Part shown: piece by piece, positions 16,148 through 26,040 of the stretch
Position numbering within the stretch: position 1 is the stretch's first letter
How the letters are laid out: the number at the start of each line of letters is the position of its first letter
Made by a program: the position numbers and the translations under genes
Source: Paenibacillus sp. V4I3
Lineage (GTDB): Bacteria > Bacillota > Bacilli > Paenibacillales > NBRC-103111
Assembly: GCF_030817215.1 (NCBI RefSeq)
Contig: NZ_JAUSZA010000001.1
Span: 1,648,501 to 1,712,500 of the forward strand
DNA length: 64,000 nt
Direction of reading: 5' to 3'
Notes under the pieces: model-generated
The model's input: the letters and a program-made list of their open reading frames with translations, nothing else
Databases searched by the model: none
Told to the model about the DNA's origin: nothing

Positions 16148-17377
16148 ATGAGCAAACCGAAAGTGGTTATTCTTGGCGCAGGTTACGGTGGTCTGGTCAC
16201 AGCTATTAGGCTTCAGAAGCAGATGAAAGCAAGTGAGATGGATGTAACTTTGGTGAACAAACATGACTATCACTACATGACGACGCATCTGCACATGCCG
16301 GCTGCTGGTACCGATCATCACGATAATGCCCGTGTGGCGATTGCGGATTTGATTGATGAGCGTAAGATTCAATTTGTGAAATCAACGGTAAGTCAAATTT
16401 TGCCCGAGGAAAAGAAGATTGTGCTCGGCGATAGGGACCTCTCCTACGATTATCTGGTTATTGGGCTGGGGAGTGAGACCGAGACATTCGGTATTCCTGG
16501 GATGAATGAATATGCGATGTCGATTAAGAGCATTAATAGCGTACGCTTTATTCGCCAGCATATTGAATATATGTTTGCCAAGTCAAAAATGGAGCCAAAG
16601 AGGAAAGAGTACCTCACCTTTGTGGTTGGGGGCGCAGGCTTCACTGGAACAGAGTTTGTGGGGGAACTGGCGGATCGGATTCCTGTGCTGAGCAGGACCT
16701 ATGACGTCGACCCGTCCACTGTGAAAATCATCAATATCGAAGCCTCCCCATCGGCGCTGCCTCCTGGTCTACCTGAAGATCTTGTCGAGTATGGCATGGA
16801 AGTCATGCGCCGCAAAGGTGTTCAATATAAACTATCCACACCAATTAAGGAGTGCACGCCAGATGGCGTTAATTTGGGCAATGGCGAGTTCATTCGTGCA
16901 GGCACCGTTGTTTGGTCGGGAGGCATTCGCGGGAATTCCTTGTTACAGCAGGCGGGATTCGATGTACAGCGGGGAAGGGTCAAAGTGGACGAGTGCTTGC
17001 GCTCCTACCAGTATCCGGATGTATTTATTACAGGTGATTGCTCCATTGTGATGAGCCCTAAGGGGACGCCTTATCCGGCAAATGCCCAAATTGCCGTTCA
17101 GCAAGGCTACAACGTAGCGAGAAATCTCCTTTATGCCGTTCGCGGCCGCGACCTTAAGCCCTTCGCATACGATTTCAAAGGAACCGTGGCTTCCTTGGGC
17201 AGAGGAGAGGCAGTGGGCCTACTCAAAGTGAAGAAAGTCAAAGGGAAATTCGCAGCTCTCCTGAAAAAAGTCATCGATGCTCGCTATTTATACCTCATTG
17301 GCGGCATCCCGCTCATATGGAAAAAAATGATTTTCAAACAAAAAACAACAGCCCGCAATTATCACGTGCCGAATTGA
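16148..17377 (+). CDS. ndh: Type II NADH dehydrogenase
   Basis: The 409-residue flavoprotein has an N-terminal FAD-binding fold (KVVILGAGYGGLVTAIRL), the segment LVIGLGSETETFGIPG, an NADH-binding fold (FVVGGAGFTGTEFVGELA) and the FAD-contacting VFITGDCSIV. It oxidises NADH and reduces menaquinone at the membrane without pumping protons. The start is the ATG at 16148 preceded by GGAGGAGAGG; an upstream frame at 16091 would begin inside the operator. The gene is monocistronic with its own terminator. Confidence 0.9.
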   Translation: MSKPKVVILGAGYGGLVTAIRLQKQMKASEMDVTLVNKHDYHYMTTHLHMPAAGTDHHDNARVAIADLIDERKIQFVKSTVSQILPEEKKIVLGDRDLSYDYLVIGLGSETETFGIPGMNEYAMSIKSINSVRFIRQHIEYMFAKSKMEPKRKEYLTFVVGGAGFTGTEFVGELADRIPVLSRTYDVDPSTVKIINIEASPSALPPGLPEDLVEYGMEVMRRKGVQYKLSTPIKECTPDGVNLGNGEFIRAGTVVWSGGIRGNSLLQQAGFDVQRGRVKVDECLRSYQYPDVFITGDCSIVMSPKGTPYPANAQIAVQQGYNVARNLLYAVRGRDLKPFAYDFKGTVASLGRGEAVGLLKVKKVKGKFAALLKKVIDARYLYLIGGIPLIWKKMIFKQKTTARNYHVPN

Positions 17378-17391
17378 ATAAGATGAAGAGC

Positions 17392-17450
17392 AAAAACTGG
17401 ATAGAGAAGATCAGAAACTAATCTGACTATCTCTCCAGTTTTACCTTTTT
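17392..17450 (+). terminator. Terminator of ndh
   Basis: AAAACTGGA (17393-17401) pairs with TCCAGTTTT (17434-17442), with inner TAGAGA/TCTCT-like and CAG/CTG pairing, then ACCTTTTT. Confidence 0.75.
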
Positions 17451-17658
17451 ATAGACTATAGAGCTCCTTTTAGCTGAAATTGTTGTATTTATTGCAATAT
17501 TCGCGTGGAAAACGCCGATTAGCTTGCGTAAATTTGTACAACATAAAACATTACACGAATAAGCAAATGCTACAACATATACGTCTTGAGCGTACCATGC
17601 GTTGCATCAACCAATACAAACAAATTCGACCAAGGACGTCATAAGCCGTGTATGTTTG

Positions 17659-19179
17659 TCATGCACTTGTAGTCAGAGCTTCTTTTGTAGTCACAGCTTC
17701 TTCCGTGTTCGTCAGCACTTCTTTTCTCATGAACCAGCAAGCTATGAAAGCTACAATGGCGAAAATGATGCCTATAGCAAAAATGTGTTGGAACGCCTCT
17801 GCAAATACCATTTTGATCCGCAGTAGTAGGTCTGCTGAGAGCCCTTGTGGGATACCACCATTCAGGATTGTCTGTGCAGTTCCTTCTGGAAATTGGTCCG
17901 ATAATCCGGATAAACCACTGGCGATATTTCTGGAAAGCAAACTGCCGAAGATACTGAATCCTAGCGTGGTACCAATGGCCTGGAACAGCTGCACCGTTGC
18001 CACTCCAACTCCGCTGTGTTCTTTCGCTACGGACTCCTGCACGATCAAATTGTCTGAACCGAATAGAACGCCGATCCCAAGCCCCAAAATGAAGAACGCT
18101 ACGATAATATAGATAACTGTTGTGTCAACATGTATGCGTGATAGCAGTACATAGCTTACGATCGGGAGGATAAACGATACAATGAAGAGATTCTTGTAGG
18201 CGATCTTCGTTATGAGATTACCGCAAAGGATACTCGCCGGAATGGCGCCTGCCATGAAGGCCAGCGACAAGTAACCGGATGCGGTGGGCGACATACCTAT
18301 GACATTCTGAGCAAAAAATGGGAATCCCGACATGCCTCCCATGACACCAAGCATGGTTAGGAACACGATACAAGACAACACTACGACTGACCGATTTCTG
18401 AAGAGAACAAGCGGAATGATCGGCTCCTTGGCTTTCGATTCGATTCGGATAAAGAGTATGGTAAGAGCTGCGAATAATACCAATAAGCCGATAATAACTG
18501 GGGACGACCACGTATAGCCTTTGATGTCGATCAAGACCGGAGCCAGAAGAAGTGAGAGCATGGCAAGAACGAGTGTAAAGGCCCCTGCCCAGTCAATGGA
18601 TTTTTTCTCGGTGCGGACCGCTTCACGCAAGCCTTTGGAAACGATAAAGGCAGCGATAAGTCCTATAGGAATGTTGATCAGAAAGATCCAATGCCAGCTC
18701 ACATAGCTTACGAAATACCCGCCAATCGTAGGTCCGATCAGCTGTGGCAGAATCAATAACGGACCGACAAGGCTCTGGACCTTGGCTCGCTGCTCTAGCG
18801 GAAATGTATCGCCAATGATAATCATGGCCAAAGGCATGAGTCCACCGGCTCCGATTCCTTGAATACCTCTTCCGATTAGAAGTGTGGTCATCGAATCAGC
18901 GAGTCCACTGATGATGGATCCGACCATAAATAGCGCGACACAGCTTAAATAAATCTTCTTGCGGCCATAAATATCGGCAAGCTTGCCGAAGATCGGCATG
19001 AACATCGTAATCGAGAGCATGTAAATCCCTGCTACCCAGCCGTAAAGTGTCATGCCATGTAGATCACGAATAATGGTCGGCAGAGCCGTCGACACGACCG
19101 TTTGATCCAACTCTGAGAATACCAGGCCTAGCAGCAGGCCGAGTAGAACTAAAGTCTTGTTGTTTCCTTGCTTTTTCAT
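17659..19179 (-). CDS. MFS drug exporter, DHA2 (EmrB/QacA) family
   Basis: The 506-residue protein has 14 predicted TM spans. DHA2 features are LDQTVVSTALPTIIRDL in TM1 (motif D1), GKLADIYGRKKIY (motif A), GIGAGGLMPLAMIIIGD and PLLILPQLIGPTIGGYF (motif C). It would export toxic organic compounds by proton antiport. A possibly inactivated AraC-type gene lies upstream on the same strand. Confidence 0.92.
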   Translation of the reverse strand: MKKQGNNKTLVLLGLLLGLVFSELDQTVVSTALPTIIRDLHGMTLYGWVAGIYMLSITMFMPIFGKLADIYGRKKIYLSCVALFMVGSIISGLADSMTTLLIGRGIQGIGAGGLMPLAMIIIGDTFPLEQRAKVQSLVGPLLILPQLIGPTIGGYFVSYVSWHWIFLINIPIGLIAAFIVSKGLREAVRTEKKSIDWAGAFTLVLAMLSLLLAPVLIDIKGYTWSSPVIIGLLVLFAALTILFIRIESKAKEPIIPLVLFRNRSVVVLSCIVFLTMLGVMGGMSGFPFFAQNVIGMSPTASGYLSLAFMAGAIPASILCGNLITKIAYKNLFIVSFILPIVSYVLLSRIHVDTTVIYIIVAFFILGLGIGVLFGSDNLIVQESVAKEHSGVGVATVQLFQAIGTTLGFSIFGSLLSRNIASGLSGLSDQFPEGTAQTILNGGIPQGLSADLLLRIKMVFAEAFQHIFAIGIIFAIVAFIACWFMRKEVLTNTEEAVTTKEALTTSA

Positions 19180-19315
19180 GGTTACACCTCATCTTTAATT
19201 AAATTCCTCAACGCTTCTCTAAGCATAGATCTTCAAGGTGTTTCACTCATCCGGCGCAAGCTTTAAAGTGTTCTCGGTCTGGCGATGTAGTTTTTAAATA
19301 TTAGTTTAACGTAAA

Positions 19316-19334
19316 AAAAGCCCTTTCGGGCTTT
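19316..19334 (-). terminator. Terminator of the AraC-type gene
   Basis: AAAGCCC (19317-19323) pairs with GGGCTTT (19328-19334); minus-strand reading ends in TTTTTTTAC. Confidence 0.8.
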
Positions 19335-19387
19335 CTCGGCTTTGGTTGATATCACAGTTGGAGATGTTTCAATAAATCCATCCGATA

Positions 19388-20381
19388 CTATCTTGGTGTT
19401 ACCCCTGTCCACTTCTTAAAGGCACTTTGAAAGGCACTTGGCTCTGAAAAGTGAAGAAGGTAAGCGACCTCTCCTATTTTATATTCCGGTTTAGCCAAAT
19501 AACCAACAGCAAGCTCTCTTCGAGCCCGATTCATGATATCTTGATAGGTTGTATTTTCCTGCTTTAACCTTGCCTGAATGCTTCTAACACTCATTTTAAA
19601 AGCCATTGCTGTCTCTTTTAAACTTGGAAAAGGCATCGGCATGTCCTTGATGATCCAATTGTATAATTGGTCAGAAAATATTCGACCTTGCATGAGTCTG
19701 TGTCTGGTTTCCTCCGCGATAGCCTCGAAAGTCCCCAATAGCTTGGAGTCCGCTAATAAAATGGGGTATTCCAGAATGTCCTTGCTTATACGAATTGCAT
19801 TCGAATCCTTACCAAACTGCGGCGTGATTCCTAATACCGATGTATACGCGTCAATCTTCGTGGAGAGAGCATGAGTGAAATGCACTTCTTTTAAAGAAAT
19901 GTTTCTGCAGCTTAGCCTTATCATCAAATGATACAAAGAACTAGCCATATCCTCTATGCAATGTGCGGGCCGGTTGCTTGTGAGGACGATTGTAGGACAA
20001 CCCGATGATAACGTCATTCTCTTCTATTTGCCAATTGATGTTGTATCCGTCACATACGATCATATTATATTTTTGAAAAGCAGCTAAGCCTTGGCCGATG
20101 GTTTTTGAGTGAAGCATCACATAGCCTAGAATCCCCAAATCAGAAAGCTCTATGTTCTGACCCTGATGTAACCCGAACATGTCATCCGATGTAATGGCAG
20201 CGGCTAATTCCGTTATACGTTCGAAATCCTCTTCCGACAACCGAGCCTCGGTGTCATGAAGAATGGACTCATCGATATGTAGCCTTTTGAAAAAATCGTC
20301 TTTGTTATGTCCCTTGAACACAATCGCTTTGATAATCGGATAAACAAGGGATACAGATAACCCTGTGTAGTTGGGTGACAA
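19388..20381 (-). pseudogene. AraC-type regulator with frameshift
   Basis: Two overlapping frames together give an AraC regulator of the OruR/ArgR type. The N-part (TTG at 20381, 9 nt after AAAGGAGG) has SVSLVYPIIKAIVFKG and the ligand-domain LGILGYVMLHSKTIGQGLAAFQKY. The C-part ends with the DNA-binding region LKETAMAFKMSVRSIQARLKQ and IGEVAYLLHFSEPSAFQSAFKKWTGVTPR. The frames switch near 19975-19985, inside a C/G run (CCGGCCC), consistent with one inserted base. About 331 codons if restored, as expected for the family. It may be a recent pseudogene or a sequencing error. Confidence 0.8.
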
Positions 20382-20526
20382 CTCCCGAGACCTCCTTTCT
20401 GCACATAAGAATAAGATTTTGGCATGTTTCATCATACTTTTCTAGCCCCAAATGGCTTATTCTTACTTTATCTTAACACGCACAGTGATCAAAGATGAAT
20501 AAACAGAGTCACGAGGAGGCAGGAGC

Positions 20527-21108
20527 ATGCAACCAAACATAGCCATTATTAACGGACATCCCTATGCCAAGAGCTATTGCACAGCGTTATCGGAGGCCTA
20601 TAAGAAGGGTGCAATCGCTAGCGGCTCGGAAGTACGCAGCATTCATATAGGCTCTTTATCTTTTGAACCGAATTTGAAATATGGCTACCATCAACGGCTG
20701 GAGTTAGAAGAGGATTTGCTTGCGGCTCAAGAGACGATCCGTTGGGCGGATCATCTGGTGTTCATATATCCGATATGGTGGGGGACGGTCCCAGCGATCT
20801 TAAAGGGGTTCATCGATCGTGTATTTCTACCAGGCTTCGCCTATCGGAATCGTCCCAATTCCATGTTCTGGGACAAATTAATGAGTGGGAAGTCTGCCCG
20901 TCTCATAGTAACCATGGACACACCTTCCTGGTACTATCGGTGGGTGTACAAACAAGCAGGGCATCATGTCATGAAACGTGGGACCTTGCAATTTTGTGGA
21001 GTCAATCCCGTCAAGATTACAGAAATAAGTCCCGTTAAGTCTTCAACGGATAAGCAGCGTGAAAAGTGGCTGCAAGATGTTGAAAAGTTAGGTTTGAAGC
21101 GTTCATAG
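20527..21108 (+). CDS. NAD(P)H-dependent oxidoreductase (flavodoxin-like fold)
   Basis: The 193-residue protein matches the YwrO/KefF-type quinone reductases: IAIINGHPYAKSYCTALSEAY at the N-terminus, then the FMN-side loop HLVFIYPIWWGTVPAILKGFIDRVFLPGFAY. They reduce quinones or nitro-compounds with FMN. AGGAGGCAGGAGC lies just before the ATG. It is divergent from the frameshifted AraC gene, a plausible former regulator. Confidence 0.9.
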   Translation: MQPNIAIINGHPYAKSYCTALSEAYKKGAIASGSEVRSIHIGSLSFEPNLKYGYHQRLELEEDLLAAQETIRWADHLVFIYPIWWGTVPAILKGFIDRVFLPGFAYRNRPNSMFWDKLMSGKSARLIVTMDTPSWYYRWVYKQAGHHVMKRGTLQFCGVNPVKITEISPVKSSTDKQREKWLQDVEKLGLKRS

Positions 21109-21120
21109 AAATGGAAGAAG

Positions 21121-21156
21121 ACTGAAAAAATGCAGCTTGGAAGCTGTGTTTTTCAG
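21121..21156. terminator. Bidirectional terminator
   Basis: CTGAAAAA...TGCAGCTT pairs with AAGCTGTG...TTTTTCAG around a 2-nt centre. It serves the oxidoreductase gene on the + strand and the ger operon on the minus strand. Confidence 0.8.
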
Positions 21157-21174
21157 TCATTGCTGCCCTTATGT

Positions 21175-22251
21175 TCACGAATCAACCGTATTAAATTTCA
21201 AATTCCCACTATTTCTAATATTCACTTTCACATTTAATGTCACTTTCAGCCGTGGATACCAGGTATTTCTCCATTCCTTTAATTGAGCATGAGAAAGATC
21301 ATTACGGAAATATTGTCCATAACCAAATAAATCAGACTGATTTTCCTGTAGTTTGGCAAGCATGGCTTTAGCCCGCTTATTCAACAAGCTTTTGAGTTCT
21401 TCACTAATCAGTTCTTTACTGGAGTTACCCTTCGTCTCCAGAAGCATGCCAATGACCTTCATATCCGTATCCACTTGCGGTATATGGCCATCCCAATGAT
21501 GACGATGTTTAAAATCCACATCGAGAAGAAGTACACTGGCATGTTCCATTACTTCTACATTAGCCCCCTGGAAATTACCTTTCATAATGTTGTATATTAG
21601 CGTATCATCTGATGAAATCGTTCCAACCATGACTCCCCGGCTCATGATGGCGGAACCATCTAACTTAAACATCGTACGCTCTCCAGGTTTAATGATAGGA
21701 AGAGCATAATCTTCCGTATGTGAAAAGCCCCCTCGAAACGCTTCCCATAAATACACAATAGAAGTATTGGGGGTCCAGCCAGCCAACTTGTTGAAATAAT
21801 CATAGCTCGCAGTGCCCCCCTCCGCTCCGCCTTGCTCTTTTTTGTTTAACATTTCGATCAAATCACCTCTATATACAGAAACCAGCGCTTTAGGTGCAAT
21901 GTCATGAGACCTAATGGCATATTCAAGCACTTCTTTTATACCAAACTTAGCGGTTTTTTCATCAATCATCAGAAGTTTGAGGTGCAGTAAATCAATACTG
22001 CTTTCTACATTTCCACGCATCCGATCCAACGCTTCACTAATCGTGGAGGCTTCCCCCGTTATGATTCGAGGCGTCATATTAGTGGAACTAGGTTGAGGCA
22101 CTCGAAGCCCCACTTTATACGTTTTTGCGTCTGTTTGACTAATAGCCATCTCTACAGGCAATATCCTTTTATTAATATCCTTATTGTCCCAACAGCCTGA
22201 TAACAGGGAAATAGCTAGGAGTACTAAGACTGAACGAAATATGTATGTCAT
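21175..22251 (-). CDS. gerC: Spore germination lipoprotein GerC (Ger(x)C)
   Basis: The 358-residue product has a lipoprotein signal (LLAISLLSGCWD, lipid Cys about residue 21) and the conserved Ger(x)C N-terminus CWDNKDINKRILPVEMAISQT. GerC sits on the outer face of the spore inner membrane and completes the germinant receptor with GerA and GerB. It is the last gene of the operon, 2 bp after gerB. Confidence 0.92.
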   Translation of the reverse strand: MTYIFRSVLVLLAISLLSGCWDNKDINKRILPVEMAISQTDAKTYKVGLRVPQPSSTNMTPRIITGEASTISEALDRMRGNVESSIDLLHLKLLMIDEKTAKFGIKEVLEYAIRSHDIAPKALVSVYRGDLIEMLNKKEQGGAEGGTASYDYFNKLAGWTPNTSIVYLWEAFRGGFSHTEDYALPIIKPGERTMFKLDGSAIMSRGVMVGTISSDDTLIYNIMKGNFQGANVEVMEHASVLLLDVDFKHRHHWDGHIPQVDTDMKVIGMLLETKGNSSKELISEELKSLLNKRAKAMLAKLQENQSDLFGYGQYFRNDLSHAQLKEWRNTWYPRLKVTLNVKVNIRNSGNLKFNTVDS

Positions 22252-22253
22252 CC

Positions 22254-23327
22254 TTAGTTAACTCGCCTCCTTTGCAGTGCGCCAATAATCCCAATTACGA
22301 CTGGAAAGACAAAGATACTATAAGCTCGGAGACCAGTATCCAGCCAGATTAGGTGTTCGGTTTCATACCAATCTGGAATCAGAAAACTAAGAAAGTAGGC
22401 AATTATTGTAATAATTACACTCAACCACCTATTGGATAAGGGAACTACGATGCTCCGAAACATCTCAGCTAAGATCCATATTAAAACCGAACTATAAACA
22501 ATTAGAAAAGCAATCATAGAAGTCGTGTAAAACAGCGTCATTCTCTCGAATATGGACCAACTCATATCGATCGTATCCATCCCTGTGTGAAGAGGAAATT
22601 GGAATTGAATGACAGTCTCTTGCCCGAAAATGAGAAGGGGGATATACACGGATGCCAAATATAAAGGAAACAAGCCAGCCATCAAAAGGATGAATACCTT
22701 GCGGCTGCGCGCGACATTTCGAAAATAAGGGTGAATCATACCCAAAAATAAAAACCCAGAAAAGGCAAAAAAACTGGAATAATAAGCAGGATGCTTGAAA
22801 AAATCAAAGTTAGTGTTCCAAATTGGGGATGCATTACGTATATCGAAATTTGACATGGAGCTGATGAGTGCTGCAAAAATCCAAGGTATGAATAAAACGG
22901 AGATAATGACACTTGTTCTGAGCACAGTCTTGATGCCATACCAGGCAGCAAACAAGCTCAAGAAGATAAAACAGAGTAAGGCCCATATCGGCGTTTTTGG
23001 TAAAAATACGATGGTCATCATTTCCGAATATACCCTGGAAACTAATGCTAGAGTCGCAAGAAAATATAACATGATTGGAATTAGAAGGATTCTTGACAGC
23101 CAGGGGCCTAATACTTGTTTACAAATCTCAACGATCGTCATGTTAGGGAAAGATGACAGGCCTCTTAAATAGATCCACATCATAGTTCCTTCCAAAAGGC
23201 AGCCAATCAGTATAGCTTCCCAATGGCCTTTGCTTGTCGATTCAAATATTTTCTCAGGATAAATGAAAAATATCAGCCCGAAATGTACAGTGATGAAGGT
23301 TAGATAGACTGATATTTTATTAACCAT
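22254..23327 (-). CDS. gerB: Spore germination permease GerB
   Basis: The 357-residue endospore germination permease has about ten TM spans and the GerB/APC-like pattern (KISVYLTFITVHFGLIFFIYP, EAILIGCLLEGTMMWIYLRGL, FLGMIHPYFRNVARSRK). GerB carries the germinant-binding site in characterised receptors. It overlaps gerA by 8 bp and is followed closely by gerC. Confidence 0.92.
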   Translation of the reverse strand: MVNKISVYLTFITVHFGLIFFIYPEKIFESTSKGHWEAILIGCLLEGTMMWIYLRGLSSFPNMTIVEICKQVLGPWLSRILLIPIMLYFLATLALVSRVYSEMMTIVFLPKTPIWALLCFIFLSLFAAWYGIKTVLRTSVIISVLFIPWIFAALISSMSNFDIRNASPIWNTNFDFFKHPAYYSSFFAFSGFLFLGMIHPYFRNVARSRKVFILLMAGLFPLYLASVYIPLLIFGQETVIQFQFPLHTGMDTIDMSWSIFERMTLFYTTSMIAFLIVYSSVLIWILAEMFRSIVVPLSNRWLSVIITIIAYFLSFLIPDWYETEHLIWLDTGLRAYSIFVFPVVIGIIGALQRRRVN

Positions 23328-24657
23328 CTTGGGGACCTTCCTTTACATTTACATTGACGTAGGCGACCTCAAATGTCGTGATAGAGGCCATATAGATGGA
23401 CAGCCAGATGATTCCGCCAATCGTACCAAGAACACCAAAAATAGCACTAAAGACAAGCAAAACATATTTGGATATTCGAATAAACAGGGCATTTTGTACC
23501 CCGTTCAATGTAAAATTCGCTAAAGCGGAAGCTGCCAAAACAATAATGAATAGATTACTTACCAATTTGGCGCTTACAACAGCTTGCCCGAGAATAATAC
23601 CACCCACTGTCGTTATGGAGGGACCTATACTTTTGGGAAGACGAATACTGGCTTCAATCAGCATTTCCAGAACAATTAACATAAATAAAACTTCCAATAA
23701 GGCCGAATAGGGTACCCCTTCACGGCTCTGGGCAACGGACAAGGCTAGCTGGATTCGGAGCACCTCTGGATTCACAGAGACCAAAGATACATATAGAGCA
23801 GGCAAGACCAAAGCGATAAACATGCCCATTATTCGAAGCATTCGAATGGTAATCATTGTAATCTTAGGGAAGTTACGATCGGAGTTAACGCACCAGAGAT
23901 CTGTAATGATAACAGGCATAACGAAAGCGTACGGAAGCCCTTCGATAAACAGGATAACACGGCCATTTTTCAGATGGTCTGCCGCTTCTGCCGGTCGCTC
24001 AGAAGTTAGACATGGGGAAATAAGACTGAAATTCCCTTCTCCCAATACCTTGATGATTTCCTGCAAATGGCTAAATTCCTTGGCTTTATTTGCCTCCAGC
24101 TTCTTCATTAAGGATGAAAGCAGCTTATGGTTAACAGAGTCGGATAAATAAGCTAAGGTGGTTCTTTTGGGTTGTTTTGTCCCCATCATCAAAGAATTCA
24201 TAGTTAGTAGTGGGGATCGTAGCTCTTCGCGGATCAACGCCATATTGGTATCCAAATCCTCATTAAATGCTCCAAAGGAAGACTCAATCACATTCTCATT
24301 TTGTGGAACATTTATCGTTCTCTTAATCGTTGATGGCACGGGCTTGATAACAAAATTTCTTATAGGGTTCTCGAGTAAATAAATAACTAAATTCCCTTCC
24401 AATAAGCTGCTCATCTGCATGTCGTAAGTAGTGTTTAATTGGCCATTCAATAGGCTTATTTGTTGAAGCCAATCATTGATCGGACTGGACTCCATCCAAG
24501 ATAATAATTGGTTCGTATGTGCCAAATTAACAAATGGGCGAAAATAACAAAATACAACTTCCTGATCCAAAAGTTGCTTTTGTTCCATCACAAAATCGCT
24601 ATTTGATTCGAATTGAAGTTTCAGTCTGGCCATATCCGTTGTTTCTGGCAGATTCAT
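23320..24657 (-). CDS. gerA: Spore germination protein GerA
   Basis: The 445-residue GerA has a soluble N-terminal part (about 1-240) and a C-terminal membrane part with about five spans, including MFIALVLPALYVSLVSVNPEVL and SIRLPKSIGPSITTVGGIILGQAVVSAKLVS, the family's most conserved blocks. AGGTGAT precedes the ATG by 5 nt. It is the first gene of gerABC. Expression in the forespore under sigma-G is expected from the family, but I could not assign the promoter. Confidence 0.93.
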   Translation of the reverse strand: MNLPETTDMARLKLQFESNSDFVMEQKQLLDQEVVFCYFRPFVNLAHTNQLLSWMESSPINDWLQQISLLNGQLNTTYDMQMSSLLEGNLVIYLLENPIRNFVIKPVPSTIKRTINVPQNENVIESSFGAFNEDLDTNMALIREELRSPLLTMNSLMMGTKQPKRTTLAYLSDSVNHKLLSSLMKKLEANKAKEFSHLQEIIKVLGEGNFSLISPCLTSERPAEAADHLKNGRVILFIEGLPYAFVMPVIITDLWCVNSDRNFPKITMITIRMLRIMGMFIALVLPALYVSLVSVNPEVLRIQLALSVAQSREGVPYSALLEVLFMLIVLEMLIEASIRLPKSIGPSITTVGGIILGQAVVSAKLVSNLFIIVLAASALANFTLNGVQNALFIRISKYVLLVFSAIFGVLGTIGGIIWLSIYMASITTFEVAYVNVNVKEGPQDG

Positions 24658-24755
24658 GTTATATCACCTGAGAGTAGGTTTCCTTAGAAAACGGAAATTT
24701 ATTCCTTGTACCATGACTAAAAAAAAGGGGCTGTGGAGTGGTAGCTTGATTTACA

Positions 24756-24809
24756 TTGATGTTTTCCAAATTATGGATTATACTCAGGTGAGTTAGTACC
24801 AGGTACTAA
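24756..24809 (+). promoter_or_regulatory. Promoter with overlapping operator
   Basis: TTGATG (24756-24761) and TATACT (24779-24784), 17-bp spacer. A perfect dyad TTAGTACC-A-GGTACTAA (24793-24809) covers the expected start of transcription. It shares the AGTACC/GGTACT hexamers of the HxlR dyad at 3945-3960, in the opposite order. Confidence 0.6.
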
Positions 24810-24828
24810 TTTTTGGGGAGGTATTTAA

Positions 24829-25563
24829 ATGAAGTACTTTATTATTACTGGGACATCTAGAGGTTTAGGTGAAGCACTTGCTCGTAGACTTCTATCCACT
24901 GAACATCATTTGCTGTGTATTTCCAGAAATAGGAATGTGGGCTTGATGGCTGAGAGTGAGCAGATTGATTACTTTGAATTTGATCTAAATGATATCGATC
25001 AAGTGGATAGTCTGATGAGGGATGTATGTAATAAAATCGATGAAAGTAAAGCCGAAGCCATATACCTAATCAATAATGCTGCAGTTGTAACCCCGTTATC
25101 CAGTATTGAGCATGGAAGTACTGAAGAGTTGACTACGAATGTCCATGTTAATTTGCTGGCCCCAATCCTTTTAACCTCCTTGTTCATACGGTTTTCCCAA
25201 CACCTTCGGATTCCAAAACGTGTATTAAATGTTTCCTCCATGTCCTCGAAAAATCATCTTTCTGGTATGAGTGTTTATTCAGCAGCCAAAGCTGGCCTAG
25301 ATGTCTTCTCAAAATGTGTTGGGAAAGAGCAAGGAGATGGTGCCTTTGCAGTTAAAGTACTATCTGTTTGGCCGGGGATGATTGACACTTCCTTACAGGA
25401 AGAAGCACGAAGTGCCAATAAAAATGTTTTTGCCGCCTCTGAACTATTTAATAGGGTAAAGGATAAAGGGATGCTCGCCTCACCTGCGACTATTGCCGAG
25501 AAGTTAGTGGATTTATTACTTAGTGACCAATTTGCCCAAGGTATTGTCGTTGAAGAGCTTTGA
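24829..25563 (+). CDS. SDR, (S)-benzoin-forming benzil reductase-like
   Basis: The 244-residue SDR has TGTSRGLGEAL (cofactor loop), NNAAV, catalytic Ser in NVSSMSSKNH and YSAAKAGL (Tyr-x-x-x-Lys). The pattern FIITGTSRGLGEALARRLL fits the YueD benzil reductase group, which uses NADPH; related sepiapterin-reductase-type SDRs are the alternative. GGGGAGG lies 8 nt before the ATG. The promoter and dyad upstream suggest a repressed stress gene. Confidence 0.85.
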   Translation: MKYFIITGTSRGLGEALARRLLSTEHHLLCISRNRNVGLMAESEQIDYFEFDLNDIDQVDSLMRDVCNKIDESKAEAIYLINNAAVVTPLSSIEHGSTEELTTNVHVNLLAPILLTSLFIRFSQHLRIPKRVLNVSSMSSKNHLSGMSVYSAAKAGLDVFSKCVGKEQGDGAFAVKVLSVWPGMIDTSLQEEARSANKNVFAASELFNRVKDKGMLASPATIAEKLVDLLLSDQFAQGIVVEEL

Positions 25564-25572
25564 AAATCCAAA

Positions 25573-25845
25573 ATGAAAGAAGATGTAAATTTGGAAATTA
25601 CCTCTCGCCGTAAGAAGCTTCTAGCTGTTTATGCTGTCGTTATCATCATTTTTTGCTTTCTTGCCGTTCCTGTTGATTATTTCCAAATATCGAATAGTCC
25701 GTTTCCTTTTCCTGAAAAACAAGGTTATGTACAAAGTACAACTTTACACAGATGTGTAAACGAATGTTTCAACATTTCGTCGGGAATTATCATTATAATC
25801 CAATATTTTCTTTCACTTTGCTCCAATAATAACTCAATGCATTAA
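25573..25845 (+). CDS. Hypothetical membrane protein, possibly a remnant
   Basis: A 90-codon frame starts 9 bp after the SDR gene with no clear ribosome site. Residues 1-45 look protein-like: a charged N-terminus (MKEDVNLEITSRRKKLL) and one TM span (AVYAVVIIIFCFLAVPVDYF). The rest is low-complexity and could be chance, so this may be the 5' end of a lost gene. No family recognised. Confidence 0.3.
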   Translation: MKEDVNLEITSRRKKLLAVYAVVIIIFCFLAVPVDYFQISNSPFPFPEKQGYVQSTTLHRCVNECFNISSGIIIIIQYFLSLCSNNNSMH

Positions 25846-26040
25846 CAAATGTTTAAAAAACCACGATGTAGTAAGAGAATGGTAGTAAATCAATGAATCG
25901 TATGATTGTAAGCGAATTATTGAGTGAATGTGGTGGTTGGAGTTATATTTTTAAGTTTTTTCAATCCTTTACTATGCTGCAAGAAGAGAGTAGTATTCAA
26001 CTCGTACGTTATAGTTGAATATTTCGCTTAATTTTCTTAT

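Noticed and set aside
17602-18112. Plus-strand frames over the MFS gene
   Set aside because: Antisense of a complete 14-TM exporter; no independent support.
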